A model generated the notes under the pieces. It ran no database searches and had not been told where the DNA came from. It saw only the letters and a program-made list of their open reading frames with translations. Source: Dolomedes plantarius (taxonomy: Eukaryota > Arthropoda > Arachnida > Araneae > Dolomedidae). From it: a stretch of DNA of 64,000 nucleotides. Position numbers and translations under genes: made by a program. Numbering within the stretch: the first letter of the stretch is position 1; each line of letters begins with the position of its first letter. Below are positions 46,821 through 59,700 of the stretch, piece by piece. Where the stretch lies: assembly GCA_907164885.2 (NCBI GenBank), contig OU015498.1:124685727-124749726 (forward strand). Direction: 5' to 3'.

Positions 46821-49800
46821 ATTATATCTTAGTACACAATATGTTGAAAATAGAAATTTTGTGACAGTGCAAAGAATTTATTTTTCGTAAGTAGTATATA
46901 GATAAATAACATCAATATCAATATAGCTTTTAAAATCTTCAGATAAATGCTTAAGCATAGTTTAAAGGAATTTATTTTTTCAGCAATCTTTGCAGTGAAG
47001 GAGATCAAACAAAAAAAAATGAATTTCAATCTATCTTCATTTATTAAATGAAATCTTGATCACAGAATAATGATAGAGAGTTTATTTTTAAAACAAATAT
47101 ATCAACTTTCCTTAAATACTAGTATATCCAGTGAATTAAAAAATTAATTCCAGATTATCTAATAATGACCAAGAACTAGGATCAAATAAAATGGCATCTG
47201 AATTATTTAGATTCATAAACATAATGTAAAGAATCACATAAAAGCCTCCTTTGTCTAAATGTTACTTGAAGACACCTGAGAATCATTTACATCAAGTTAA
47301 ATATAATTAACAGATTGAGCTCTATTTCCCACTTTTGGAATAAATCTCAAGATTTTTAATTTAACATTTCCATTTTTATTTTATGATAATACGATGGGCC
47401 ACTCTATGAATAACAAGAATGTCTTAGTTACAAGTACATGCAAAAAGTGCATACAGTAGAGAATGCTTAATACAATAAACCACTGAATACACAAATTCAT
47501 TTATCTATTGATAAAAGTCACATAGAATAAAATGAGAAAAATATAATTCTTGTATATTTGAGTCAAAATTTATTAATGGGTGAAAAGAAAAAATGTTCCT
47601 TATCACTTATTAATAATTAAGAATTACGGTCTAATAAGAACTTTAGTCAATCAAAAAGATAAGAAATTAGATTCTTACTATAATTTGCTTTTTTAAGAAC
47701 ACTACAGAAAACCTAACTCTGAGAAGTTGTTTCAAACAATCATATCTTTTGCTGTGGCTGTTATTGTAAACTTAAAAAATAATCAATCTATGTAATAGCT
47801 ATTATCTATAATTTAAAATTATCTTTAAAGAATTGTCAGTACAATTGGATACAATACCAATACATATGCGGAGAACAATTTTCTTTTCAGAAATTATGTA
47901 GGAGATATCTATCACCATCATACATGTACATATTTAATGACAGAAAAACATACTAGAAGGCTAGCAATATCAGGAAATTTATTACATCCAATTTCCTGCT
48001 TTATTAATTAAGCAAACATTATTTTAACTTTAAGAATCTCTTAACTGTTAACACCATTCAATGTGCAGAATAATGCATACAACACAATAAAAATTACTTT
48101 TTTAAATTTTACTACAGGAAATAATCATTTGAAATGTTTGATTTCTCTCAAGGAAAGAAAACATTACAAAATACTTACTAACATAAATTAGAAACAGTCG
48201 TTTTGTACATCTTTTGCTAAAGGAATTGTAAATCTTAAACTAAGCAATTTCATTACATTTTTTCTTTTACTAGTAATATATAAAATAAACCAAATGAACA
48301 ATTAAGAATCATTTAAACAGCAACAGATATTTTTCATCATATAACATGAAAGTGGGGTAAATACTTTAGTATGTGGCTTACATAGACACACAAAACGTTA
48401 ATTTTTCTTTTCTAACTAGCAAATATGTATATTTATAACATCCTGTAACTGAATTTTAATGTGAATAAGCAAATAGAATTCAGATACCTATTAAATATAT
48501 ACCTGCATACCCTAGATATTTAAGCTACAGGGCCAGATTTACAGCAAGGCATTTACGGCATAGGCATTTAGCACCTTCTGCATCAATTTGGTTATGAATG
48601 AATAAATTTTGGAGTTGCCCCCACTCTTTATAGATCGATAGATATATAATTTTTTTTCATTAAAAACCAATAGATATTTCATACTAAAATGATTTCAGTA
48701 GAGAAGAGAATATTTTAACGATTACAGGTTTTAAAACTTAAATTATGTTGCAGTTGCTAGATATAATTTAATTTTTTAATTATTATGCACTGAGTCATAA
48801 AGCATTAAAATTAAATTTTGATACAGGACAATTTTTCTTAGTTTGAAGACATGGAGTCTTCATAAATCAAAGTTATAAATCCATGCCTGATGATCTATAC
48901 TCTAGGTTCTTACATTAAATAAAATTATGCGGAAAAATCATTTAAGATTTGCTTTAGATATTTAAAATTTTATATTTATGTATTCTTTATAGATTTATTT
49001 TTAATAATTTAATGTAACCCAAAGGTTGGTTGGTTGGTTGAATTAAGTTTTATGGCACAAGGTCCACTGAGGGACAAGCTGCACTGCCCAAAAAATTATA
49101 TATAAAATATTAAATATAATTTATTACAAGTTTTATGCTAGTGTTCCAATACCTGCAATTAATTTGAGAAATATAAATTAGATATAACACAACACAATAG
49201 CTTAAAGTTTTAAACCCATAATGATATTATAGAATACTTTTCACATAACATTTGTGTAAAAGGAATCCTCTATATGATATTTAAAACTATAATTTAAGAA
49301 ATGCACTTATACCAAGTTTTAATATGAATAAAATCTGTACTATTAGGGCTTAGATAATACACTTGTTAATAAAAATGTCCTCCTAATACTTGAAATATGA
49401 ATATCCCCAACATTTTTTTTTCATATTAATGCCCATTTTCGAAAGTACATACATTTGCTCGTTTCATAGTTTTATAAAAATAACGTCTACCAAAAATTAC
49501 CTAAAACAAGCTACAAAACTAAAAAGGTAAGAATTTTTAATTAATATTAATACATTTAAAGACTTTAATTAGTTTAAATTATATTGTAATAAAATTTATA
49601 ATATACACTGTTAAATATTTCAAATATATCAGTAACTGTTAGCAAAAAAAATTATTTACTTCGAAGATTTCAAATAATCTCACCTTATGATTAAATACTG
49701 GTATAAAACTTGGAAGAATAACATTTGAAATAAAGTTAACTAATGCACATGTCATCAAATTCAATGTGCGTAATGAGAGGCATATAACTTCACCTGATAC

Positions 49801-50074
49801 ACAACTAATCATTCCTAAAACTAAGTTAATATTCATTATGACTAAAAATAAAAAATACTGGTTGGAGTACTTTTATTTACAAAAAGTAAAATCCCATTGC
49901 TCTAATGGGGGAAATAAATTAAAAGGACACAAATCCTGTTTGTGTATTGCGATGAAATAATGATATTAAGTAGTCTTTGCATTAATTTTTTTTAAGGAGA
50001 TGCAACTCCCAATCATGGATAACATCCTAATTTACATTTAAAGGTTTTAAATTTTAATCAATAAGTTAAAATTT
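46821..50074. other. Intronic AT-rich sequence
   Basis: No gene. At about 49025-49080 (ttgg)n is followed by aattaagttttatggcacaa, which may be the tail of an unrecognised SINE. Otherwise featureless. Confidence 0.5.
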
Positions 50075-50277
50075 TACACCAATGTGAAACAGATTTACTA
50101 TTATCATAACACTGAAGTCAACAGTGATGTACAAATCATAATAAATGATGATTAGATGGCGATAATTACAAGATGAAAATTCACAGATTTCACAGATATA
50201 TTGCAAGTTTCACTCATTTGATTCAGACAGCATATAAAATTTATGTAAACAAATGATCACATAATTTCCAGCATAAA
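50075..50277 (+). repeat. Direct repeat, copy 2 of a ~205-bp segment
   Basis: Partner of 43754-43960, ending about 140 bases from the NBEA splice donor on the intron side. Confidence 0.88.
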
Positions 50278-50413
50278 AATGTAAACACAGATGTGCAATC
50301 GTCTTAAGCGAAGTCTGGACATAAAACTAGAGATTTAAAATGCTAAAAAGTGTACAAATGCCAATATTTTATATCATACTTGTTTGAATTGGGCATATCT
50401 GTAAAATTTTTTA

Positions 50414-50419
50414 ACTTAC
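50414..50419 (-). other. Splice donor of the NBEA first coding exon
   Basis: On the minus strand the exon ends CACCTG and is followed by GTAAGT, a full-consensus 5' splice site. The phase is 0 after codon 59. Confidence 0.85.
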
Positions 50420-50596
50420 CAGGTGAAGAACTGTGTTAACAACTTCCTTGTTTGACACTTGCCCCACCTCCACTAAACCAATGAGAACAGCAAACTTCAG
50501 GTTATCATTCAGGGGCATTTTAATAACATCTTCAGGCCGCTTTGCCTCAGTAACGTTAGTTTCGTCAATTTTTTCCATTATTATGTTGGTCGACAT
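50420..50596 (-). CDS. Nbea: Neurobeachin, first coding exon
   Basis: The exon encodes 59 residues. [15 protein letters not shown] followed by [13 protein letters not shown] matches the human NBEA segment [13 protein letters not shown]...VSNRDIVETVLNL almost residue for residue. The phase-0 break after HL falls where NBEA continues with the conserved VGGEFDLE region. The first ATG in frame is at 50596 ([12 protein letters not shown]). A second ATG at 50578 has a better context (ataatgg), so the start could be six codons later. Neurobeachin (rugose in flies) is a very large BEACH-domain scaffold that binds PKA regulatory subunits and works in membrane trafficking at synapses. Its C-terminal BEACH and WD40 domains are outside this window. 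The paralogue LRBA in vertebrates makes Nbea/LRBA-type the safest statement. Confidence 0.85.
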
Positions 50597-50930
50597 CACA
50601 ACAAAATTACTCCACAAAGATTAAATATGGAATTTTTGATACTTATGAATTCACAATGCAGTAAACCATACACTCGATAATCATGATCGTCATTTTCCTT
50701 TACAGTTAAAAGTAAATCAGTTTACCAACTGCATTCAATCAGTGCATGAGTAACATCTTTTAAGCAATAGATATTGCATCAGCGAATAATATTTTCAGTT
50801 TTTGCTATAAGTTAAAGCACAAAACCGTACGCACAGGGAACCACCGGTCCACATCAAGCAAACTGCGAAACTGCTTTGGGACGTTGTTTGCAGCAGACAG
50901 CGCCACCTTGAACTTCCGGAGCCTCTGAAG
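50597..50930 (-). promoter_or_regulatory. Putative 5'UTR and promoter of neurobeachin
   Basis: Upstream of the start codon no TATA box stands out. CCGGAAGT (minus strand, 50912-50919), an ETS-type site common in TATA-less promoters, lies about 320 bases upstream in a locally GC-richer patch (50820-50940). The transcription start is not determinable, and further non-coding exons could lie upstream. Confidence 0.35.
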
Positions 50931-53255
50931 CAGAGGAATCAAGATTTACATTAATCTTCAATGATTTTTTTCCCTTTCTTACCACCAGAGAGACTGTAAT
51001 CAATGCAAGAAATTTCTTATTAAAGAAAATGAAAAATTGCATTCAGTTGTTTACTAAAGTTGTTTATTCAACTGTTACAAAGTTTAGTTATAAATAATCT
51101 GTAGAGTCAAAGCATCTAAACGGATTGAGAATGATCAGTTTCTAAGACACTAACATTCGTTTCGGGGACATAGCAACTAAGATGATCAAAAATGTTATAT
51201 CCTTCTAATTAAATATTGCTTTTTGTTTTGCAATTGGATTTGCTTCGTTGTTGTTGAAATGGAGAATAGTCAACCTAAGCAAAAACACAAAACGACAAAA
51301 TTAGAAAACTTTGTTTTTCTTTCAATCGTTCGAAAACTTCCATACAACAAAAATTTAAGAAAAAATAACTGACTGACTGAAAATAGGAATCTGCCTCAAA
51401 AAATAGCATACATTTCACAGTGAAAATTAGAAACATCCCTCGATGATAGTTCTAATTAAAAAGAAAGAGGTCAGTTTGTTGAAATAAACCTGTCTTTTGA
51501 AAGCAAAAGTCCAAGTGGGGACAAGGAACACAGAAAATTGTGTACCTCAAGAAATCATCTTCATAGCAGTATGTTCCCACAGAAGAATCTTATAACATAC
51601 TTAATTATTTGATAGTTGAAACTCCGACTATAAAGGAACATCTTGATGAATTCAATTCAATGAATACTTGTCTGTAATGTTTAATTGTTGTACTAACAGT
51701 TTATTGCCTTTGTATATTAAGAAAAGCAAGAAATAAGCAGTTAAGCCAGGATTTTTGTCTTGGAGTTAAACTTTGCATAAGCAAAAACTACTAGGGATAA
51801 GGAAACCATACTTCGTGAAAATCAGTATACGCCATCGGAGTGCGACGCCATTTTTGCTTTTGGAGACCAGAACTAATCGCTTCCATGTTAACGTCCATAG
51901 AGGAAAATTTCAAGGATTTTTTACTTCAAAGCCAATATTTTTTAACTCTTAAAACCTATTGAAATGTATGCAGAAGAACGTCAACTTAATTTTAAAAATA
52001 CTTTTAACCGTCTCCCAAACGCAATATTTAAAGGAAATTGAAAGGTTTCTTTGGAAATCGGTTGTTTTACGCTTTGTGCGCAAACATTTGGCACACAGTT
52101 GGCTGATTTTCGCCAAGTGCGAATTTTTTTGTACATTTCAGATTAATCTCTGGTTTGGCGATAAATATCTCACCAGGGCAATAATTATAGCATTTAATAA
52201 ATGCTTTTGGAATAGAATACGAAAATATAAAATGCATCTTTAACAATTTATTTTAAAAAAGTACTTCAAATATTTAAAAAAAAGGATTTTCATACAACAT
52301 GAAAAAATACATAATCTTTACGGATTTCTTAGAGATAAAAATAATAATCTAGAAACAAAGATTTAAAAAATTAATAAACAAAATAAGGAAAATTTTTAAA
52401 TTGTTTTTGGGAGGCTACAACTTAATATTTAAACTACAATGCTCATATAAATTATGTCAAGTATTCTGTTGAAGTTTAACCCTCAAATTCAGATAATAAA
52501 ACAGCCCCAATGCTTAGTGAAAAAAATGAATTTCTGGTGTTTCTAGTGAAAAGAAATAAGGTCTAAAATAGAAAAAACTAATATTTGATGGACAGTAATT
52601 GAAGAATCACTTTTGCTAAATTAACTTTTGCTCCCATTTTATTTCTTTTTAGATCGCCCCCAAAAGACGTTTTCTTTCCTTTCTTTTTTTACTCTCTGTG
52701 TGTGTACGTCTTTTTATTTAATTAAAAACAAAAATTTTAATTTAAACTTAAATTCTCTTAACTCAGCAATAATTATAGCTTAAAAACCTCTACTGACCAA
52801 TTTAACGAGCACCCTTACTCAAATTAATCATAGTCATCATTGGAGAAAGCCTTTCGCCCAGGTACTCCGAAAAGAGCCATAATGGCGATAATGAGTTTAA
52901 AACTTTTTAATCATGTTTTATAGTATCAAAACTTCAATTTTCACACTAAAATAAACTATCATTATCTACTTCGAAAGCCAACAGGAAAATTATTCATAAG
53001 TAATCATAAGTCTAGGAATTTGATATGTTTCAGTTATAAAAAGTCAGATTTATAACTGAAATACTAAATAAATACTAGTCAATCAGAAGAGCATATATTT
53101 TTTTTTAAAATAGGCAAAAGGAGATCTGAGAAAAAAACACAAATTAAACTTACTTCGACGTCGTAAGTTTTAATTTTCATTGATGCATGAACACATGCAC
53201 ATATAATCCCACACGGGTCGTAATAAAACGATTCTAAGTGGGAAGACTTCAAAAC
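50931..53255. other. No gene seen; upstream flank
   Basis: One 94-codon frame (51959-52243) without signature. AT-rich. Confidence 0.45.
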
Positions 53256-53259
53256 ATCT

Positions 53260-53372
53260 TGTCCTCGTTTTATTAAACTTAAATTTCCGCTGAAAAAAGA
53301 TCAAATATCGTAAGTTGTCGTTGTACACGGCTAACAGACACCGGAAATGAATTAATCAAAACAATCCCAAAA
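53260..53372 (+). repeat. Direct repeat D, copy 1
   Basis: Matches 54433-54545 (cgctgaaaaaagatc, atatcgtaagttgtcgttgt, cagacaccggaaatgaatta). Confidence 0.88.
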
Positions 53373-53612
53373 TCATTTGGTATCTTTGATTTAGAAGGTT
53401 ACCATACAAGGGCTATTATAATTTTCTATTTCAATACGCTTATCGCCTACTAGGCAGTGTTTGGCAAAGTGAAATTCGAAAGTGAATAATATTTATTATT
53501 TTTCTCATTAAAAGCAGTGTGTCCAGGCGTAATTTTTATGAAAAATCACAGATTTTAAATAAACTAAGGTTTACATAGTAGGAATTTCTTTAAGTGTGGA
53601 TAGGTTTCGAGC

Positions 53613-53670
53613 AAGAGTCTCCGCAAAACGGAGGCAATGCTAATCTCCATAGGGTTTCCTAGTTTTGTTC
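53613..53670 (+). repeat. Inverted repeat E, left arm
   Basis: ggaggcaatgctaatctcca and cctagttttg, mirrored at 54386-54442. Confidence 0.85.
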
Positions 53671-54385
53671 TCGAAAGGTCTCCAAGATGACCACCTCACT
53701 CCGATGGCATATTAGCACTTTGGAGGGATAAATGAACCTTTATCTGATGCGGGGCATTTTAAGAACGTCTAAATATTCTTTCTTTTGTACTTATCAAAAC
53801 ACAAGCTCCTTCAGCAGTATTTTTTTTTTCATTCTTAACTTGATTAAAAAGATCATAAATAAATTTTAGACTTTTTTTTAATAAGTTTAATGTTGTGTAA
53901 CAAAGTAATTACTTTGCCTTTTTATTTAAAGTATTAGTTTTCAATCGAATGACTGGTTATTAAATAAGCTTGTCCTCAAATTCTGGGTATAATTTTTTTG
54001 TAATTTTTGACGACAATTCAGAAGAAAATTTTGATAGGGCCTGCTTGAGAATAATTAGCTGATACTTAGTTTTAATTTAAAATTCCATTAAAACTTTTGT
54101 GGAATGCGCACCGAACATACTGCTATACCTTGAAAGAATTATTACTATAGGGTTGGCAATATCTGATGACTTCCATTAAATGTCGTTTTTTAACATTATC
54201 TTTCTTATTATCCATAATATGTATTTTTCATTTCCTACAATTTGTTGGTTTATTTTATATCAATAAGACACTGACTGAAAACAGGCTTTGAAAGGCACAC
54301 AATTTCTTTAAAATAATTTAACATAATTTTCATACATCATTTTTACAGGAAGAATTCACCTAAAAGATCGAAAATTGTTATCAAT

Positions 54386-54442
54386 AGTGGACAAAACTAG
54401 AAAGCCCAATGGAGATTAGCATTGCCTCCTTTTTGAGGAGCC
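54386..54442 (-). repeat. Inverted repeat E, right arm
   Basis: Reverse complement of 53613-53670 with a few changes. Directly joined to repeat D copy 2. Confidence 0.85.
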
Positions 54443-54545
54443 CTCGTTTCATTAAATTTAAATTCCCGCTGAAAAAAGATCTAATATCGTAAGTTGTCGT
54501 TGTACACTGCCAACAGACACCGGAAATGAATTAATCAAAACAAAA
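54433..54545 (+). repeat. Direct repeat D, copy 2
   Basis: Second copy of 53260-53372, about 90-95% identical. Confidence 0.88.
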
Positions 54546-56118
54546 TTCTGTACTATTGATAATAATTTATGATTAATTTGACTCTAATTCTTTTATATAT
54601 TTTTTAATTACTTCAAATATACAGAAACCCGTTAATGTCATCAAAATAAAAATTTTGGATGAAAGCAATATATATTGAGCTCAACTAGGCTACCCGGCAA
54701 TAATCAACTTCTAAACAAAGAAAAATCTACAGGTGGTGTCACATTGCTTCAGACCGTCTAACAATAACAGCACAAATATACACTCTCTTTTATGTAACTC
54801 TAATCCTTCTTCTTTCAGACATTCTCAGCCGCCTTTTCACACATCTTCTCACGTCTTTCTAACATTTCTCATGTCTTTTCACCCTTTTTGCACATAATCA
54901 CGTCCTTGAATTTGCGTCCTTTCGTACGTTTTTTCAGTTGTTGCCACTAAGATATGCTTCTAAGTATATATCTGCGAAAATAATTAAAATGTTTTATATA
55001 ATGCTATGTTAGTGCGTCTTGAGTGTTCTGAAGATAATTTCAACTTTCTGGATTCCGGATATAAGCAATAGCAATAAAGCAAGAACACAAGATTTCCATT
55101 ACCACCATATTAGAACGAAGCCTTTACTACTTAAGATATTAGTTTTCATTCTCGATTAAACTTAACATGTTGTTTGACTGTATGTAGGAAAATAATAACA
55201 GTGCATCGTGTGCTGCAATCAGAAGCCGCAACTTTCATTAGACAGATTACCTTCTAACTCAATCTTCAAACGCACTTTCAAAATTTATTCCAGTCCTTCC
55301 TCTTTTTACACATTCACAGCCGTTGACGTGAATTCACGTCATTTCGTGAGCATTTATTTTCTTTTTGGTCTCAACCAAGTTATCGTATTTAACGTTTTTT
55401 AATATATTGTTTCCCGATAAAAGAAAAATTCAGGCAGTGAGAAAGAAAGTAAATTGAAATTATTTTAAGATATCGAGTTCGCAATACCGTTAATGCCAAC
55501 GTTATTGATCAAAGATTGCAAGTTGGCAGAAGTCTACAGAAACCAGCTTTAGAATTTCCTTATTTTAACCTGCTTTCAGTATTAGAAAAGTGAACAAATT
55601 ACTTACTGAAAATGTGTTAAATTTGTACAAATTTTATAAAATGAACTGAGATTACAAGATACATTTTTAAATCTGAAACCTGGAGATGTTGCTTTGAAAA
55701 CAAACAAATGTTCTAATTAGGGTCAATATTTTTCCTACATTGTTTAAGTGTGGTGATATTGAATTATACATGGAACAAAGGTGAAATGAGAAAAATACAA
55801 ATGAAATAAATCATAAAGTTAAAAAATATAACAAAGACATGCTGTTTTGTATTGCTTGAAAATCTTGAAACTTTTGTAATTGCTTTGATTGAGGTGGTAC
55901 GTGACCTGCGTAAGACAGAAGATTAGGCCCTCGGGACCCTGCCCCATCAACTTTATACCTGCCGCTGGCTAGCTCGTGCTAACCACTGCTCAGTTTTCTT
56001 TTTGTTTGTTTGTTTGTTTCAGTTATAGGGCAATCTCTCGCAGCATGTCACGCATCTCAACTCTTGCAGATTTTACTTCTTGTTTGGCGAGGAGTGGCAA
56101 ATCATTGCATAATTTAAC
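54546..56118. other. No gene seen; (TTTG)n at about 56004-56022
   Basis: Unassigned sequence. A GC-richer patch at 55890-55990 contains a tRNA-head-like word on the minus strand (gcagtggttagcac) but no B box. Confidence 0.45.
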
Positions 56119-56350
56119 ATGGCGCTCAATGAGCATTCTTACAGCTTGTTGAATAAAATGCTCTCAGATTACGCAAAGTCTTTAGATACGGTATCTAAAC
56201 AAAGGTATATCACTAAATTAAACATTCAGCTACAGCCCGGAAAGGTTTATTCAGTATGTGACCCGTATTTATTGACAGAGGAAGACTGGAGTTACGATAC
56301 AAGACGCTGGCCTGAAGTAACTTATCCTGATATCTATACATATCTCAACA
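56119..56350 (+). CDS. Possible first exon of an arthropod YqaJ/SWIM-type gene, or a fragment of one
   Basis: From ATG (context aacatggc) it reads MALNEHSYSLLNKMLSDYAK and later DTRRWPEVTYPDIYTYL. The block W(P)xVTYPDIYxYL with an upstream DPY resembles the N-terminus of uncharacterised tick and spider proteins that carry SWIM zinc-finger and YqaJ-like nuclease domains, many of them repetitive. The similarity ends near 56345, where the frame runs into low-complexity sequence. No SWIM or YqaJ domain is seen downstream. This could be a real exon lacking its partners or a transposon scrap. Recognition is from memory of the motif. Confidence 0.4.
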
Positions 56351-56394
56351 TAATAATAATCATTCTCAACGAAAGAATAATTATATTCTCTTAA

Positions 56395-58440
56395 ACCTTG
56401 CGAAATATTGAAGAAAAAGTGTTAAAATACCTGTTACATACAACTAATATGAAGAATTTTATAAATAAACTTAAATTATTTAACTCAAAATAAAGGTATC
56501 GTCCAAAAACGAAAGCAAACGCATAGGAAAGGCTTCTGTTTTCTGCCACCCAATAATGACGTCATCTATAGCAGACGAAAACTGACGTAGCCAGTGACGT
56601 TGCGACTTTTCGCCTTATTAGGCTACTCACAGCAGTCCCCCCTATGTTCATGGAGTTAAAAAAAATTCCCGAGGACGGGAGTCTGATGGATTCTTTCGAA
56701 GCATGCCACTTCACAGAGGTTTCGCTTGGTAGGCCATGCCTCGTGACGTTGATCTCTTTGAGTCAAGGTAAACGAGTCCAGGGTCATGACTGTTCACTCT
56801 CAAATTTGACCAGTTACCAGTTTAGGCTTCGTTGGTCCCTAGACAGTCGTTGTAACGATACCTAGATCTTCATTGTTTTCGTTTACTTTCTCTCATTTGG
56901 CTTCGCATTTTCGACCCCCCCCCCCTTCTTCATTAATTGTGTGTCTCTGAGCCTCTTTTCTTGCCTCTGGAGCATCAATCATTCAGTAACCTCTTCCAAA
57001 TTAAAACTTACTAAAAATTTTTCACTTTTAGCCATCCTAAATGGCTACTCGCCAAACGATCTCAGTGGCTCAAACCGCTTCCATATGGGGGGGGGGGGGT
57101 TGCTTGGAAGGAATAGTGCTTGAGGGAGGGCTGCCTACTGTGGTCTAATCCCACCGATGGGGATCTCAGCCCGGAAGGCCATTGTAGCTATGTCGGGCCC
57201 TATCCAGTGCAATGGAAACAGGTTTAAAACACCGTTTTTATGGAACAGTTTGATGAATGCTCAATTTTTATGCAAGAAAATAGTGATAATTTTTCCTCTC
57301 ACGTATGTCTAACGATTGTTACTTAATAAAACCTAGTTATCTGCCTTACTTTAAATACGGAAAATTTCTCTTCGGTTAATATATACAAAATATATATTAA
57401 AAAAAGACCTCCCCCCTCCACAAAAAAAAATACAGATACGTAAGAATACTCAGATGAATACTGAAGCGTGCTACACTTGTGAAAAATGTTTGGTTTAATG
57501 ATCAGCAAATCATTTGTATCATTTAAATCAATAAATGTAATAAGCTTCAAATTATGCAGCATGTGCGTGAACTAAGACTTTCAATTTTATATTTTGTTCC
57601 CCATAGCATGGCTGTTAAATAAATACGAAATACATACGATTTGGCAGAAGAATTAAGGTACAACATTTTCTTGAAATCTCTGCGTGTAGCAAACAAAATA
57701 ACATATTTTCTGCCATTCTACACTATTACTTTTGGTAGAATACTTGGAAAAAACAGGACAAGTTTTTTGGTATGATACAGGGCGTTGTAAAAACATTCAA
57801 CAGGATTCTTTGGTATTTTTGGCTTAAAATTTTCTATGTAACCACTCTTTTTGCAATTTTTGAATATATTAATAAATTTATAAGTCTTGAAAGTAACGCA
57901 GACGAGAAAATGGAAAAAATTATCACGCCCCTGATAATTTCCTTTCGCACTTCTTGTTTAAGCTCAAGAATGGCATTTGGAATAGACGAGGCATTTGGAA
58001 TAGACTATTATCTTTAATAGCATTCAGTCTGTTAATGGGAAATTAATGGAATGTCTTGATGTAGTAATGTTACTGCGTAGCTAGAATCTATAAAAAATTA
58101 TATTCATATCAGTCCACCTTTTATCTTCATACGCAATAAATCGATAAGCATTCTGATAATTTTGCATGCCCCATATGAATTATCTGAGACACACTATGCA
58201 GCTCTGTTATCAAAACTTTTCACTTTTTGTTTATAAGGATCTACATAAAACCTTTTCATGCAGAACCTTGTTCAAAGCTTCCCTTTTTTCAGCGAGAACC
58301 CAAGACGCTGCTTTGCAGGTAAACCTAGTTTCCTCTGAGAATAATTCCCTCGTGATGCTAAACTCATTAATAATATACTGTGTCCGTAAAATAATAGTGG
58401 AGTTTTAAATGATCATAGCTTCGGCACAAAGCATTGTAGA
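56395..58440. other. No gene seen; C and G runs
   Basis: C run at 56915-56925 and G run at 57087-57099 in GC-richer patches. Short frames show no signature. Confidence 0.45.
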
Positions 58441-58449
58441 GAAATGAAA

Positions 58450-58905
58450 TTAACGTCAAATTGAAGAGAAAATTTCCAAGTTTCTTACCTGTTCAGCAGA
58501 CTTCGATGTGCGCTCCCTTAGTTACCCTGCAGACGTCAAGACTATATTCATTCTCTTTCCATACACGGCAGAGAACATCCGGCGTGTTAGACGAAACAGC
58601 TTTAGTGATCCTTTATTTTGAATCTTCCAGATTTCGAACATGAATGGAATACATTTGTGTTTTTACATAACCCCAAAAATAGAAATCCATGCTGGTAAGG
58701 TCTGGAGACCGTTTGGGCTAGGCAATCCACCTTTCCCGTCCGACTAATCTCTGAGGAAATGTTTCGTTAAGAAATTCCAGCATTAAGAAATGATTATGGC
58801 AAAATGTGGAGAAACTCCATCTAACCGAAAAATGGAATTCTCCGAAAATTTCTGGCGCTTGTCCCGGGGTCTGTAGGAGTCTATACGTAAGTTTTCGCAT
58901 ACATA
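58450..58905 (-). pseudogene. DUF4817/mariner-type transposase, C-terminal remnant
   Basis: On the minus strand FLNETFPQRLVGRERWIA is followed by an in-frame nonsense codon and then PKRSPDLTSMDFYFWGYVKT. This is the third-catalytic-Asp block of mariner-like transposases (RSPDLT.LDFFLWGYVK). Later pieces (VTKGAHIEV-like) continue in shifted frames toward 58460. The first two catalytic regions are not clearly preserved. Confidence 0.7.
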
Positions 58906-59261
58906 AACTTGGAGTGTTTCCCTTTCATTCAACGTATGATGACAAACACATTAAAGTAATCTAATTTGACAACCATGTGCATCGTGCGAGACGTACATTC
59001 CCTAAAAGACAAAAGTTAGTGTTTAATCTGCACACACACATTGTTATAGACTTTCCCTGTTTTTCATACCCTCCTAGCTGTTCCCAATGCACCTAACAGG
59101 GTCTAGTAAAGGAACCTCTCACGTATGTGTTATGATGACACATACTTGATACCTACCAGGGGTAATTCGGGAACAGAACAAAGCTTGGAGCCACCTCGTT
59201 CGCGAGCGTAGCCGACACATCTTCCACACCTCAGGTCCCACGGGGAGGGAGCCACACTAAG

Positions 59262-59700
59262 GCTATGTACACATGAGAGCGTTGCAACGCGCGTTAGAAA
59301 AACCGAATGTGTACACTAGTAGCGTTAACGCCCCGTTGACCGTCAGTATAGCTATGGAAGTTGAAGAGGCAGCATGTGTTTGGATTTTGTACCGTAGGTA
59401 TAAAGCACGAATACGAAGGCAAAGAAAATACTGGGTACATCCGATTTTAAATGACAGATTGACTCACGGTTCTTTTGTAACACTTTACCCGAATCTAAGC
59501 AAACCTGAGCCCAAACCCAGTTTTTAACTATTTAAGAATGTCGATTGCATCCTTTGACGAGTTATTAGAAATAGTTAAGGATGTCCTGGCTCCTAGTGAG
59601 AACGTTGTAAGGGATAGCATTTCTCCAGAAGAAAAACTCGTAATCACATTGAGTAATGAAAACATTTTCTATATTATGTACCCTTTATGTACCACATTAT
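59262..59700 (+). pseudogene. PIF/Harbinger-type transposase, N-terminal remnant with left terminus
   Basis: GGCTATGTACACATGAGAGC directly follows TAA (59259-59261), a Harbinger-style terminus and target. The frame from 59273 contains the basic block RRQRKYWVHPILNDRLTHGS and FVTLYPNLSKPEP. After a frameshift near 59525 it goes on with YLRMSIASFDELLEIVKDVL and then ISPEEKLVITL. These are the successive N-terminal blocks of HARBI1-like nucleases (HPI...THG.F.TLYP.L, FRMS..SFDELL, I...EKL...L). The DDE_Tnp_4 catalytic domain and the right terminus are missing. Confidence 0.82.

Noticed and set aside
55890..55990. SINE head on the minus strand (gcagtggttagcac)
   Set aside because: No B box or repeated copy in the window supports it.
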